DNA from: Clostridia bacterium
GTDB taxonomy: Bacteria > Bacillota > Clostridia > Oscillospirales > Acutalibacteraceae
Reading direction: 5' to 3'
Length of the DNA: 51,319 nt
NCBI GenBank assembly: GCA_017399535.1
Contig: JAFQBX010000015.1
Location: 1-51,319, forward strand
In this document: in pieces, positions 1-8,545 of the stretch
How the letters are laid out: every line of letters begins with the position of its first letter
Position numbering within the stretch: position 1 is the stretch's first letter
The notes under the pieces: generated by a model
Seen by the model: the letters and a program-made list of their open reading frames with translations, nothing else
Databases searched by the model: none
Told to the model about the DNA's origin: nothing
Translations under genes and position numbers: made by a program

Positions 1-88
1 CACCAAAGTATTTTCGGCACTGATGAGCTTAACTGCTGTGTTCGGGATGGGAACAGGTGTACCCTCATCGCCAAAGACACCGACTGTC
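1..88 (-). rRNA. rrf: 5S ribosomal RNA, 3' end cut by window edge
   Basis: On the minus strand the sequence carries the conserved 5S core: the GTTCCCATCCCGAACAC block followed by AGTTAAGC, with the 5' part reading TCGGTGTC. The 3' third lies beyond position 1. The 5' end is estimated near 86-88 by comparison with clostridial 5S. No 23S lies upstream, because a protein gene occupies that side. This 5S is therefore either solitary or the first gene of its unit, and it has its own promoter. Confidence 0.9.
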
Positions 89-95
89 AACAGGC

Positions 96-127
96 ATTAT
101 ACTACCACAAAGCCGACCCTTTGTCAA
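96..127 (-). promoter_or_regulatory. Promoter of the 5S rRNA gene
   Basis: On the minus strand TTGACA (127-122) is followed by TAGTATAAT. The spacer is 17 nt to TAGTAT or 20 nt to TATAAT. The predicted start falls at about 89-90, nearly at the mature 5S 5' end. The same layout (TTGACA, GTGGTA, TATAAT) recurs in the rRNA promoter at 51183. Confidence 0.75.
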
Positions 128-145
128 GCATTATTTTTTAAAAAT

Positions 146-1033
146 TTATCTTATCGGCGATTTTACTAAATCGGGGTGAAGCGCAGATGCCATAATTTCA
201 ACGCCGAGTGCGAAATTTTCGCCATATCGCTCGAAATAAAGGGGACTGAACGCTGTTATGTTACCGTTTTTGACCGCGTCGGTTTTCGCCAATGTTTTAT
301 CTGATTTTACGCTCTCGACCATATCGGCGGGGCAAAATATATGCTGCGGATTTTTCTCTACAATTTCGGCATAATTGATGCTGTACTGTTTTCCTGCGAT
401 GTTTTTACCGCCTGCAACCGTCAGCATTTCGTCGTAAAGCGTACCCTTCGGTGCCGCAATTCCATCGTTCAAAAGAATGACCGCGTTTACCGCTTTTTCA
501 TCCTTTGTTTTCGACTTTACGGCGTTTATTCTCTTGCTAATTCGCCCAAACGTGTTATCTGCGTTTTCGCCACCCGTCGAATATCCGCTAAAGATGGAGG
601 CAACCGATTCATACAGCTTTTCGATATCCGAATATTTCTCAACCGACGGATAGATCATTACCACAATTCCCGAATCGCCGATTTCCTTTTTCGCCTCGTC
701 GGAAAGATTTTCGTCAGCGATGACAATGTCGGCATTCGACTTAATAATTTTTTCCGTTTCGGGCAAGGCACTGCTGCCAAAGGTGTCGAGTCCTCTTTCG
801 TTGTCACAGTTGTCCGAAACTCCGATTAGCTGAGCATCCGAGCCGAGAGCAATTACGATGTCGGTAACGGCAGGGGAAAGGCAAATAACCTTTTGCGGAC
901 AGCCTTCGATTTCGACGCCCCAAACGGTCACGGGATAGTCTGCACCGGTAATTTTATTTACAGTATTACCATCACACGCCGTGAGCGAAAAAAGCATCAC
1001 AGCGGCAATAATAAAAACAACCAGTTTACGCAT
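146..1033 (-). CDS. ABC transporter substrate-binding lipoprotein, cobalamin/iron-siderophore type (BtuF-like)
   Basis: 295 aa, about the usual length for this class. The N-terminus is a lipoprotein signal peptide with lipobox LTAC and the lipidated cysteine at residue 20. Just after it, the segment KVICLSPAVTDIVIALG matches the first strand-helix of BtuF/FhuD-type binding proteins, where the family has VSLSPSxTEilfaLG. The protein is expected to sit outside the membrane and deliver a corrinoid or iron chelate to a permease. No permease or ATPase gene lies nearby, so it is an orphan in this window. It is the last gene of a three-gene minus-strand run, ending about 50 bp before the 5S promoter. 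Substrate is not decidable from sequence. Confidence 0.8.
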   Translation of the reverse strand: MRKLVVFIIAAVMLFSLTACDGNTVNKITGADYPVTVWGVEIEGCPQKVICLSPAVTDIVIALGSDAQLIGVSDNCDNERGLDTFGSSALPETEKIIKSNADIVIADENLSDEAKKEIGDSGIVVMIYPSVEKYSDIEKLYESVASIFSGYSTGGENADNTFGRISKRINAVKSKTKDEKAVNAVILLNDGIAAPKGTLYDEMLTVAGGKNIAGKQYSINYAEIVEKNPQHIFCPADMVESVKSDKTLAKTDAVKNGNITAFSPLYFERYGENFALGVEIMASALHPDLVKSPIR

Positions 1034-1048
1034 AAAAACAACCCGTCC

Positions 1049-1384
1049 TTAATTCATTTTGGTAAAGATTCCGATAACCTTGTGTTTTTTGCCTTCGTCG
1101 TCGTATCCCTCGATACGCACTCCGTTTCCGCTCATAAGGAGACTTGCCCGTACGCTTTCTACCGTGCAACGAAAGGTTTCGGTACCGTCGGAAATAATCG
1201 TAACGTGGTCGTCGGCGGTAAAGTTGACACAGCCCGATTTGGCAATAATTTTTTCATCGCCGTTTTCGCCAAGCTCGGTTACCGAAGCAAAGCGCTTCGA
1301 GCTGATTTCACGTATAACCCATATCGCGTCGGGGTCCATTCTGTGCCTGACATCTGCTTTTTTATTTTTCTTTTTCCAAAACAT
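1049..1384 (-). CDS. Hypothetical protein, 111 aa
   Basis: I do not recognise a family. The protein is soluble, begins with a very basic stretch (FWKKKNKKADVRHR) and then appears as a small mixed beta domain with alternating hydrophobic residues. It lies 20 bp downstream of the four-helix membrane protein and 15 bp upstream of the binding lipoprotein, all on the minus strand. Cotranscription is likely. The ribosome site is weak (AAGGGG at a long distance), so the start is uncertain. Being real is supported by the tight spacing and by the absence of a better frame, not by homology. Confidence 0.6.
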   Translation of the reverse strand: MFWKKKNKKADVRHRMDPDAIWVIREISSKRFASVTELGENGDEKIIAKSGCVNFTADDHVTIISDGTETFRCTVESVRASLLMSGNGVRIEGYDDEGKKHKVIGIFTKMN

Positions 1385-1404
1385 TTTTAAAGGTAACCCC
1401 TTTG

Positions 1405-2103
1405 TTAATTATCGTTGTTTTTTTCTTCCTTTTTGCGAAGCGACTTTTTGAGCTTTTCTTTTCCGTTGGGATTGTTTACATAGTCGTCGATGGCCTTTTC
1501 CCAATCGGCTGCGGTCATAATACCGTTTTCGATATTCTTATTCTGCTCATAAATCGACTGCAAAATGTCGTCATATTTTTTGTTAATGGCCCTTTTTTCC
1601 TTTACGATAACGTAGCAAATGTGAATATACCCGATTAACGAAAGGGTGGTTGCACCGAAATACATTAAAAAGTATTTGAGCGGACTGTGATAAAGCTCAA
1701 AGCTGGTCTTTCCAAGCAGGAAAAAGATGGTCATTGGTACAATTGCGCCAAGCGAAACGATAAAGGAATATAGATAGCATTTATCCTTGCCGAATTTATA
1801 TGCTGTAATTATTATGGCAATTCCGAGCAAAATTACCGCAATCAGTGACGTGTTGCGGAATTGAGTGACCTTTTCAACGTCAACCGCTGGATTGATGTCC
1901 AAGCTCAAGCTGAGGGCAAAAAAGTTGATAAGATAAATAATAATGTTAATTACCGTGCCGGTATACAACATAATATGGCCTAATTTATAGAATATGCTAA
2001 GACGTCTTTTATAGGGCGACACCGTTTCATTTAGCCCTTTGATGGCAAGTTCCTTTGCCTTTATATAGAGTTTTTCGTTCTGCACAGATGACCTTTTACT
2101 CAT
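1405..2103 (-). CDS. Hypothetical four-helix membrane protein
   Basis: 232 aa with four predicted membrane segments at about residues 44-66, 87-105, 112-132 and 143-168. The N-terminal cytoplasmic stretch is basic. The long C-terminal tail is charged and ends in a Lys/Glu run (KKEEKNNDN). No family is recognised. It is the first gene of the minus-strand run that ends at the binding lipoprotein. A strong promoter lies 50-75 bp upstream and GAAAGGAACG serves as a plausible ribosome site. A helper or regulator of the downstream lipoprotein is possible, but nothing in the sequence shows it. Confidence 0.7.
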   Translation of the reverse strand: MSKRSSVQNEKLYIKAKELAIKGLNETVSPYKRRLSIFYKLGHIMLYTGTVINIIIYLINFFALSLSLDINPAVDVEKVTQFRNTSLIAVILLGIAIIITAYKFGKDKCYLYSFIVSLGAIVPMTIFFLLGKTSFELYHSPLKYFLMYFGATTLSLIGYIHICYVIVKEKRAINKKYDDILQSIYEQNKNIENGIMTAADWEKAIDDYVNNPNGKEKLKKSLRKKEEKNNDN

Positions 2104-2143
2104 TCATTTACGTTCCTTTCAAAAAGGGTATATATTATAATAA

Positions 2144-2178
2144 TATCACAACCCCACCTTTTTGTAAATCAAAAGAGT
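2144..2178 (-). promoter_or_regulatory. Promoter of the 2103-146 minus-strand run
   Basis: On the minus strand TTTACA (2178-2173) is followed after 17 nt by TATTAT, extended as TATTATTATAAT. It lies between the trkH terminator and the membrane-protein start. Confidence 0.55.
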
Positions 2179-2194
2179 GAAATTTACAACAAAA

Positions 2195-2227
2195 TAAAAA
2201 AGCAGGGGAGTAATCCTCTGCTTTTTT
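2195..2227 (-). terminator. Intrinsic terminator after trkH
   Basis: AAAAAAGCAGGGGA-gtaa-TCCTCTGCTTTTTT forms a 12-bp stem with one G-U pair, flanked by A and T runs. It is able to act on either strand. It sits 13 bp past the trkH stop. Confidence 0.85.
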
Positions 2228-2239
2228 GAAAATATCTTA

Positions 2240-3682
2240 TCATTTCTTTGACCAGGTTGACGGCGAAAGGGAAATGAGTAATGGGAAAATTTCGAGTCGG
2301 CCAAACAACATTGCAAAGGAAAGAACAATCTTTGAAATGTCGGAATATTCGGCAAAGCTCATTGCCGGGCCAACCAAGCTGAATCCCGGACCTACATTGT
2401 TAAAGCAGGTAACTGCGGCGGAAAAATTCGTTTCAAAGTTGAACGGCTCAAAGCACAGAACGAAGAAGGTCGCCAATATTCCGACGATGTAAATCGCAAA
2501 ATATACTCCGACGTTTCTCAATGTCTGGTCGTCAATTTGTCTGCCGTCCATTTTTACGACGTTTACCGAGCGGGGATGAAGCATTTTGTGCAGCTCTGAA
2601 CGCATCATTTTAAACAAAATAAGTACGCGCGATACTTTGAGTCCGCCTGCTGTTGAACCCGCACAGCCACCGAGAAATAATAGCAAAAAGATGATTCCCT
2701 TTGACAGCGTGGGCCAAAGGTCAAAGTTATCGGTTGCGTATCCCGTGGTCGTAGCGATTGACGAGACCTGAAATGCCGCGTGTCTGAGCGCGTCAAAAAA
2801 TCCGTCAAATCGAGATAAAATATTGGCAGTGATTATTCCTGTGCTGATGGTTATGACACCGACGTAAACCCACAATTCGACATTCTTAAATACCGAGCGG
2901 AAATTACGTAACAGCAGGAAATAATACAGGTTAAAGTTGATACCAAACAGCAGCATAAATATCGTGATAACCCATTGACAGTAGGGACTGTATCCACCGA
3001 CGCTATTGGCTTTTATGCCAAAGCCGCCTGTACCTGCCGTACCGAATGAGTAGACCATGCTATCAAACAGATTCATTCCACCGAAAAGGAGTAACACCAC
3101 TTGAAGAGCAGTCATCGCGATATAAATTAGGTAAAGTATCTTTGCCGTATCCTTTGCCTTTGGTACAAGCTTGCCTACAATCGGCCCTGCCATTTCGGCG
3201 CGTATAAGGTGAATTGACCTGTCGCTGAATTTCGGCATTATCGCGAGGACAAAAACGAGTACACCCATACCGCCAATCCAGTGGGTAAAACTGCGCCAGA
3301 AAAGGATTCCCTTGCTGAGCGCCTCAACGTCGCGTACAATCGACGAGCCGGTGGTTGTAAATCCGCTTATCGTTTCAAAAACGGCGTCCACAAACGAGGG
3401 AATTTCACCGCTTATTACAAAAGGAGTCGCACCGATTAGCGACATTGCAATCCAAGCCAGAGCAACGATTACAAAACCCTCTTTTGCATAAAAAACGCGT
3501 GTTTTCGGTCGGAATAGAATTGTCATCAAGAATCCGAGTCCGAGCGCAACTCCAATCGAAATCAAAAAGGCGAGATAACAATTTTCTTTATAAATAAGCG
3601 AAACGATAAGGGGAAGCGCCATCAGTGCCGCCTCGACCTTTAACATCTGGCCTATTAGATAAATAACCATTTTACGATTCAT
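2240..3682 (-). CDS. trkH: Trk/Ktr potassium uptake channel subunit TrkH
   Basis: 480 aa integral membrane protein, normal length for TrkH. The four pore loops with their selectivity-filter glycines can be seen in order: GFTTTGSS, GTAGTGGFG, ATTTGYAT and NNVGPGF. Hydrophobic helices pair around each loop, as in the M1-P-M2 repeats of the SKT superfamily. TrkH moves K+ (with Na+ or H+) across the cytoplasmic membrane. TrkA, the cytoplasmic gating ring, is encoded immediately upstream with a 17-bp gap, so the two form one operon. The conserved GCAGSTAGG segment near residue 340 and the final GRLEIFPLL are typical of the family. Confidence 0.93.
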   Translation of the reverse strand: MNRKMVIYLIGQMLKVEAALMALPLIVSLIYKENCYLAFLISIGVALGLGFLMTILFRPKTRVFYAKEGFVIVALAWIAMSLIGATPFVISGEIPSFVDAVFETISGFTTTGSSIVRDVEALSKGILFWRSFTHWIGGMGVLVFVLAIMPKFSDRSIHLIRAEMAGPIVGKLVPKAKDTAKILYLIYIAMTALQVVLLLFGGMNLFDSMVYSFGTAGTGGFGIKANSVGGYSPYCQWVITIFMLLFGINFNLYYFLLLRNFRSVFKNVELWVYVGVITISTGIITANILSRFDGFFDALRHAAFQVSSIATTTGYATDNFDLWPTLSKGIIFLLLFLGGCAGSTAGGLKVSRVLILFKMMRSELHKMLHPRSVNVVKMDGRQIDDQTLRNVGVYFAIYIVGILATFFVLCFEPFNFETNFSAAVTCFNNVGPGFSLVGPAMSFAEYSDISKIVLSFAMLFGRLEIFPLLISLSPSTWSKK

Positions 3683-3699
3683 AATATTAAACCATGCCT

Positions 3700-5058
3700 T
3701 TACAGCAGAATGTCCGAAATATCGTTGAGTTTATAGCCGGAGGTGATGATAACCACCTTATCTTCGGGTAAAATCAAATCGTCACCGGAGGGAATGATGA
3801 TCCTTCTACCTCGCATAATTCCGGCTATGATGGTGTTCGGTTTTAGCTTCATATCTTTAAGCGGAATTTCGGTAACTGCGCTATCGGCTACAATGTTGAA
3901 TTCTAGCGCTTCTGCCTTTCCGTCCATGATCTGATAAAGGGTTTCAACGTTACTGCCGAGCGAATTTTCGAGCGCTCTTGCATATCTGACCAGAATATCC
4001 GAAATGATATTTTTCGGTGAAATGGTACAGTCGAGACCGATTTTTTCCGCCGGATACATAAATTCGTCGCGGTTCACCTTAGAAATAACCTTCGGTACGT
4101 TTTGCGCGGCGGCATAGAAGGATATGAGTATGTTTTCCTCGTCCATGCCCGTCAACGAAATAAAGGCATCCATGGAACTGAGCCCTTCTTCGTTGAGAAG
4201 CTCCTGACCTGCACCGTCACCGTTTATGATAACGGCATTCGGCAGAGTTTCGGAAAGTTCAAGGCAACGCTTGTGATCCTTTTCGACGATTTTTACCGTG
4301 TTTCCGATGCCCATCAGCAGTTTTGAAAGATAGTATGCCGTGCGGCTGCCGCCGAGAATCATAATGTTACGTGCCTGCTTTTGCATAACTCCGAGCATTT
4401 TGAGGAAACGGAGAATTTCGCTTGTTGTGGCGGTAATGCCGATTTTGTCTCCGCTTTTGAGTACAAAGCTGCCGTCGGGAATGAACACCTCGTTATCACG
4501 CTGAACAACGCAAACGAGGAGCTTTACGTCATATTTTTTTCTCAGTTCACTCAAGCTAACGCCGTCAAGCACCGATTCCTGTCTCAATTTCAGCTCAATC
4601 ATTTCAAAGTCGCGACGTGAAAATGTCTCGATTTTAGCGGCTGAGGGTAATTTGAGGATGTTAAAAAGCTCCTGAGCGGCAAGTAAATCGGGGTTAATCG
4701 CCATCGAAAGACCAAGCTGCTTTTTAATAAACCCGAGATTTTGGTCATTATATTCGGGGTTTCTGATTCTAGCAATTGTGTGCTTTGCGCCCATTCTTTT
4801 CGCAAGGAAGCAGCTAAGCATATTGAATTCATCCGAGCCGGTAACGGCGACAAAAAGCTCCGCCTTTTCGACTCCGGCTTCGCTCAGGGTGTCGCAGTCG
4901 TTTCCATTTCCGCAGATACCGATTGCGTCGTATAAATTAGTGATTTCGTTGATTGTATTGGGGTTGCTGTCGAGGGCGACAACGTTATGTCCCTCCGCAA
5001 CCAAGCTTGATAAAATGGTCGTGCCGATTTTTCCACAACCTACAACAATAATATTCAT
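3700..5058 (-). CDS. trkA: Trk potassium uptake system protein TrkA (duplicated RCK domains)
   Basis: 452 aa from the start chosen at 5058, where MNIIVVGCGKIG begins and GAGG precedes at about 9 bp. An in-frame ATG at 5079 would add seven residues without a ribosome site. The first Rossmann fold begins with GCGKIG, a normal NAD-binding GxGxxG. The second half repeats the arrangement but has GGSRTAYYL instead, so the second site may bind nucleotide differently. Each Rossmann fold is followed by a TrkA-C domain, giving the N-C-N-C layout of full TrkA. It gates TrkH in response to NAD(H)/ATP. On the minus strand a TATAAT box lies at 5116-5111 upstream, but I see no clear -35 box. Confidence 0.93.
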   Translation of the reverse strand: MNIIVVGCGKIGTTILSSLVAEGHNVVALDSNPNTINEITNLYDAIGICGNGNDCDTLSEAGVEKAELFVAVTGSDEFNMLSCFLAKRMGAKHTIARIRNPEYNDQNLGFIKKQLGLSMAINPDLLAAQELFNILKLPSAAKIETFSRRDFEMIELKLRQESVLDGVSLSELRKKYDVKLLVCVVQRDNEVFIPDGSFVLKSGDKIGITATTSEILRFLKMLGVMQKQARNIMILGGSRTAYYLSKLLMGIGNTVKIVEKDHKRCLELSETLPNAVIINGDGAGQELLNEEGLSSMDAFISLTGMDEENILISFYAAAQNVPKVISKVNRDEFMYPAEKIGLDCTISPKNIISDILVRYARALENSLGSNVETLYQIMDGKAEALEFNIVADSAVTEIPLKDMKLKPNTIIAGIMRGRRIIIPSGDDLILPEDKVVIITSGYKLNDISDILL

Positions 5059-5166
5059 AAAAAAATAACCTCGTATCATTTTATGTTAGTTTAAAACATG
5101 ATTTACGCACATTATACTACATATATAATTATTTTTCCATATATTTTTAAAATTTTGCCTCAGCAT

Positions 5167-5201
5167 AAAAAAGCGACCTTTATAAGCAAAGGTCGCTTTT
5201 T
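5167..5201 (-). terminator. Intrinsic terminator after the GH2 gene
   Basis: AAAAAAGCGACCTTT-ataagc-AAAGGTCGCTTTTT is a perfect stem with A/T runs on both sides. It sits directly after the glycosidase stop. Confidence 0.88.
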
Positions 5202-5203
5202 GT

Positions 5204-7531
5204 CTAATTTAGAGTTATTTCAATTTTTGCCGTGCCGAGGTTTTCGCTTGTAGCGTACAGCGTCAACCTATTACAATTCTCGTCAGGAAGCACCGCTACT
5301 GCAATCTTTCCTGCGTACATTTTTCGGTCGGGAAGTGTAACTTTGTTGTGGTCGCAGTTACAGCTTCCGGTGCCGATAATTTTCGCACCCTCTGTGACGC
5401 GGAATTTGACGAATTCACTTGCCGTAGGAACGGTTTTTCCGTCCTCATCAATGCATTCGCAGGTGAAAATTGCCATATCCTTACCGCCTGCATTAACCTT
5501 GTTTTCGAGGGTAAGTGAGAGCTTTTTCGGCTCTTTTGTGGTCGCTACCGTGTGGGTAGCCGCCTTTTTTCCACTCTTGTATCCGATTGCCGTCAGTTCG
5601 CCCTTTTCAAAGGGAACGAGCCACTCGCCGTGACCGTATTTTTCGATTTGCTTTCTGCCGAGCGAACGTCCGTTTAGGATAAGCTCGATTTCGTCACAGT
5701 TGGTATAAACAGGCACATCGATTTCGTCGCCTTCCAGCCCAAAGTGATTCCAGTGGGGGACAATGTGCACCATCGGCTCATCCGTCCAGTGTGACTTGTT
5801 CTGATAAAATGCACCTTTCGGCTGTAAGAATAGGTCGAGTGCACCTGATTTTGAGCAGATAAAGGGCCATACAGCTTCGCCTCTGTGCTCAACGGCAGCC
5901 CATTGATAGCCGCCGATGACGTAGTCCTTTGACATAAGCTCCTTCCAGGTAAACTCTCTGCCCTTGAACCACGAGTTTGTATTGCGGTCCTTGTCCTTTA
6001 TATATCCGTCGGCGCAGGAATCATAGTGCCAACCGCGAGTCGTTCCCGTAGCGCAGCATTCCGAAGCAACAATCGCCTTATCGGGATACATTTGGTGCAC
6101 CTTGTCATAGCTTTCGAGATTGTAGTTAATGCCGATAACATCGCAGTATTCAAATATTGTTGACTGCTCGGGAAAAACCGACTGAGCCGCCGTAATAAAG
6201 CGCTGCTTATCGAATTTTCTGATATGGGAATAAATGGCTCGGTGAATGCGTCTGCCGATGTCGGTTACGTGGAAATTTTCTTCATTTCCCGTCGACCAGA
6301 AGAATACGCTCGGTCTGTTTCTGTCGCGTAAAACGAGCGCTTCAAGCTGCTGGATTCCTTCGTCCGAGCTTTCAAACCAACGCGCCTCATTCATTACGAT
6401 AAAGCCCATTTCGTCGAGAGCGTCCATGGTAGCCGCCGACTGCTGATAATGTGCCGTGCGATAGCCGTTAGCACCCATTTTTTTGATCTGCTCAATCTTG
6501 TATTTTGCCACGTTATCGGGTACAGCGATTCCCACCAGTCCATAGTCCTGATGACAGCAAACGCCCTTGATAATGGTCTTTTTACCGTTGATATATAGTC
6601 CGTTGTCGATGATTTCAGCCGTACGGAAACCGATTCTCGTTATGTTTTTGTCTATTTCCTCGCCGTCAACCAAAAGCACGGTTTCAACCATATATAGATT
6701 GGGGTTTTCTGTGTCCCAAAGCAGCGGATTTGTGACTCTTGCCGAATAGGTGAGAGTTGTCTTTTCTCTCGCTTCTACCGAGCTTTTTGCCTCGGCTTGA
6801 CCAATCACTTCGCCACTGATTGATACAATCTTGCTTATGGCAGTGACTTCTTTGTTTTCATATCCGTCGTTTCTGACGGTGGTTTCGAGGTCGATTTGCC
6901 ATTCCTTATCGCCAATCTTTTTGCTCGGTGCATATACGCCGTATAGGTCGATTGAAATCGGCTCGGTTATAACGAGATGTACGTTGCGATAGATACCGGC
7001 GCCCTGATACCACCAACCCTCAAAGTCGGTGCCTTCAACGTATATAGCAAGTACGTTCCATCTGTCGAAATAAACGTAATCCGAAACGTCAACCTCAAAG
7101 CTGTTATAGCTCGAAAAATTATGCTTTATCAGACATCCGTTGATATAAAGAGTTGCCTTTCCTGCAATGCCTTCAAAGAAAAAGGTGATGCGTTTTCCTT
7201 CATATTCCTTGTCAAGCCGGAACCCCTTGCGATACCAGCCGTTATCATAGTTAAAGTAGCCGGTAGCGTTGTTGCCCGATTTTTCGTCGGGATTCTGGTC
7301 GATTATGTAGTCGTGAGGTAGATTAACCCATTCCCAACCCTCACTTTTAATTTCTCTGTCGCCGAAGCTGTATCCGTCGGGCTCGGCATAATACTGGTGA
7401 GATGCAGGTCCAATGAGCTTCCTGTTGGTTTTTGACTGGGAATATACCGGTCCCTTTGAGGTTGGGTAGGGCACCTCAATATCTCCCTTATGAAATTTCC
7501 ATTGTGAGTTTAACAGAATGTCTTTACGCAT
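5204..7531 (-). CDS. Glycoside hydrolase family 2, beta-galactosidase-like
   Basis: 775 aa with the GH2 order: jelly-roll sugar-binding domain (about 60-195), Ig-like domain (about 200-305), TIM barrel (about 310-600) and a C-terminal beta domain. The acid/base glutamate is E417 in STGNEE. The nucleophile is E491 in VASECC, 74 residues later, a normal GH2 spacing. There is no signal peptide, so it acts inside the cell on imported oligosaccharides. Exact substrate (beta-galactoside, beta-glucuronide or other) cannot be read from sequence. It is downstream of the NagD-like phosphatase, 18 bp apart and on the same strand, and no sugar transporter is adjacent. Confidence 0.88.
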   Translation of the reverse strand: MRKDILLNSQWKFHKGDIEVPYPTSKGPVYSQSKTNRKLIGPASHQYYAEPDGYSFGDREIKSEGWEWVNLPHDYIIDQNPDEKSGNNATGYFNYDNGWYRKGFRLDKEYEGKRITFFFEGIAGKATLYINGCLIKHNFSSYNSFEVDVSDYVYFDRWNVLAIYVEGTDFEGWWYQGAGIYRNVHLVITEPISIDLYGVYAPSKKIGDKEWQIDLETTVRNDGYENKEVTAISKIVSISGEVIGQAEAKSSVEAREKTTLTYSARVTNPLLWDTENPNLYMVETVLLVDGEEIDKNITRIGFRTAEIIDNGLYINGKKTIIKGVCCHQDYGLVGIAVPDNVAKYKIEQIKKMGANGYRTAHYQQSAATMDALDEMGFIVMNEARWFESSDEGIQQLEALVLRDRNRPSVFFWSTGNEENFHVTDIGRRIHRAIYSHIRKFDKQRFITAAQSVFPEQSTIFEYCDVIGINYNLESYDKVHQMYPDKAIVASECCATGTTRGWHYDSCADGYIKDKDRNTNSWFKGREFTWKELMSKDYVIGGYQWAAVEHRGEAVWPFICSKSGALDLFLQPKGAFYQNKSHWTDEPMVHIVPHWNHFGLEGDEIDVPVYTNCDEIELILNGRSLGRKQIEKYGHGEWLVPFEKGELTAIGYKSGKKAATHTVATTKEPKKLSLTLENKVNAGGKDMAIFTCECIDEDGKTVPTASEFVKFRVTEGAKIIGTGSCNCDHNKVTLPDRKMYAGKIAVAVLPDENCNRLTLYATSENLGTAKIEITLN

Positions 7532-7549
7532 AATACACCTCTAAAAGAG

Positions 7550-8356
7550 TTATGATTTTAATATATCGAGAATTTCTTTTGCGCTGTCGATTACCAAATC
7601 GGGCTTAACGTCCGAACTGACAAGCGTCTGTCTGTCGCATTCGCCGCTCATTACCAGAATGGACAAAGCACCTGCGGCAATTCCGCTTTTAATATCGGTA
7701 TAAATTCTGTCGCCGATAACCGCCGTTTCTGCCTTATCGACGCCGTATTTTTTCATCGCGATAAGCGGCATTTCGGGTTGCGGCTTGCCTATTACAATGG
7801 GTCGCATTTTGGTCGCGTTGTAAATCATTTCGCATACCGAGCCGCAATCGGGCACACTGCCGTATTCGGTCGGGCAAACGAGGTCGGGATTGGTCGCGAT
7901 ATATCCAACATTTTTGGTCAAAAGGATTTTGCACACGTCTTCGAGCTTTTTGAAGTTAAGCTCGGTATCGAATCCCATAACGATACAGTCGGTGTCCTCG
8001 ATGCTTTCGGTGATGGTGAATCCCTCACCGCAAAGCTCCTTTTTAAGCGACTGAGTGCCGCAAACGTAAAGTCGGTCGTTGGGTCGATTTTCCTTTAAAT
8101 AAAGGGCGGTTGCCTGCGACGAGGTGATAAAATCCTCTCTATCAGCGTCGATGCCGAGCCCCTTTAACTTTTTCACGTAATCGTCCACGCTCTTTGACGA
8201 GTTGTTGGTCATGAATAAATATCTGCTACCGCTTTCTCTTATCCTTTCGAGCAATTCTTTTGTAAAATCGAATAGTCGATTGCCGATATAAAGCGTCCCG
8301 TCCATGTCGAAAAGAAAGAGACGAATATTTTTAACAGCGTCAATATTCTCCATCAT
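7550..8356 (-). CDS. HAD-superfamily hydrolase, subfamily IIA (NagD/AraL-like sugar phosphatase)
   Basis: 268 aa, normal for the family. Motif I is DMDGTLYIG (nucleophile D17, acid/base D19). Motif II is FMTNNSS. Lys and GDR-YTDIKSG form motifs III/IV near residue 215. The C2a cap lies between motifs II and III, as in NagD. These enzymes remove phosphate from sugar or nucleoside phosphates in the cytoplasm. It forms an operon with the GH2 gene, which suggests clearing of a sugar phosphate, but the true substrate is unknown. Two adjacent ATG codons (8356, 8353) share the GGAG ribosome site and either may be used. Confidence 0.85.
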   Translation of the reverse strand: MMENIDAVKNIRLFLFDMDGTLYIGNRLFDFTKELLERIRESGSRYLFMTNNSSKSVDDYVKKLKGLGIDADREDFITSSQATALYLKENRPNDRLYVCGTQSLKKELCGEGFTITESIEDTDCIVMGFDTELNFKKLEDVCKILLTKNVGYIATNPDLVCPTEYGSVPDCGSVCEMIYNATKMRPIVIGKPQPEMPLIAMKKYGVDKAETAVIGDRIYTDIKSGIAAGALSILVMSGECDRQTLVSSDVKPDLVIDSAKEILDILKS

Positions 8357-8392
8357 TTTATCTCCTACCGAAAGGAAATTTTATACACTGAT

Positions 8393-8422
8393 AGCATAAC
8401 AGTATTTGTCGCTATTTTTCAA
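8393..8422 (-). promoter_or_regulatory. Probable promoter of the phosphatase-GH2 operon
   Basis: On the minus strand TTGAAA (8422-8417) is separated by 18 nt from TATGCT (8398-8393), about 40 bp before the start codon. Confidence 0.45.
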
Positions 8423-8545
8423 GTGTTTTTTCTTTAAATTGTCAGTAATTTATTTAATATATAAAATAAATGCTTTTATTATCCAATTTTTATGATATAC
8501 TTATATTTGTAAAAAATCAACTGCAAAAAAAGGTTGGTATACGGA

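Noticed and set aside
893-1390. 165-codon plus-strand ORF over the binding lipoprotein and 111-aa gene
   Set aside because: Antisense shadow of two minus-strand genes with proper spacing; its product has no domain.
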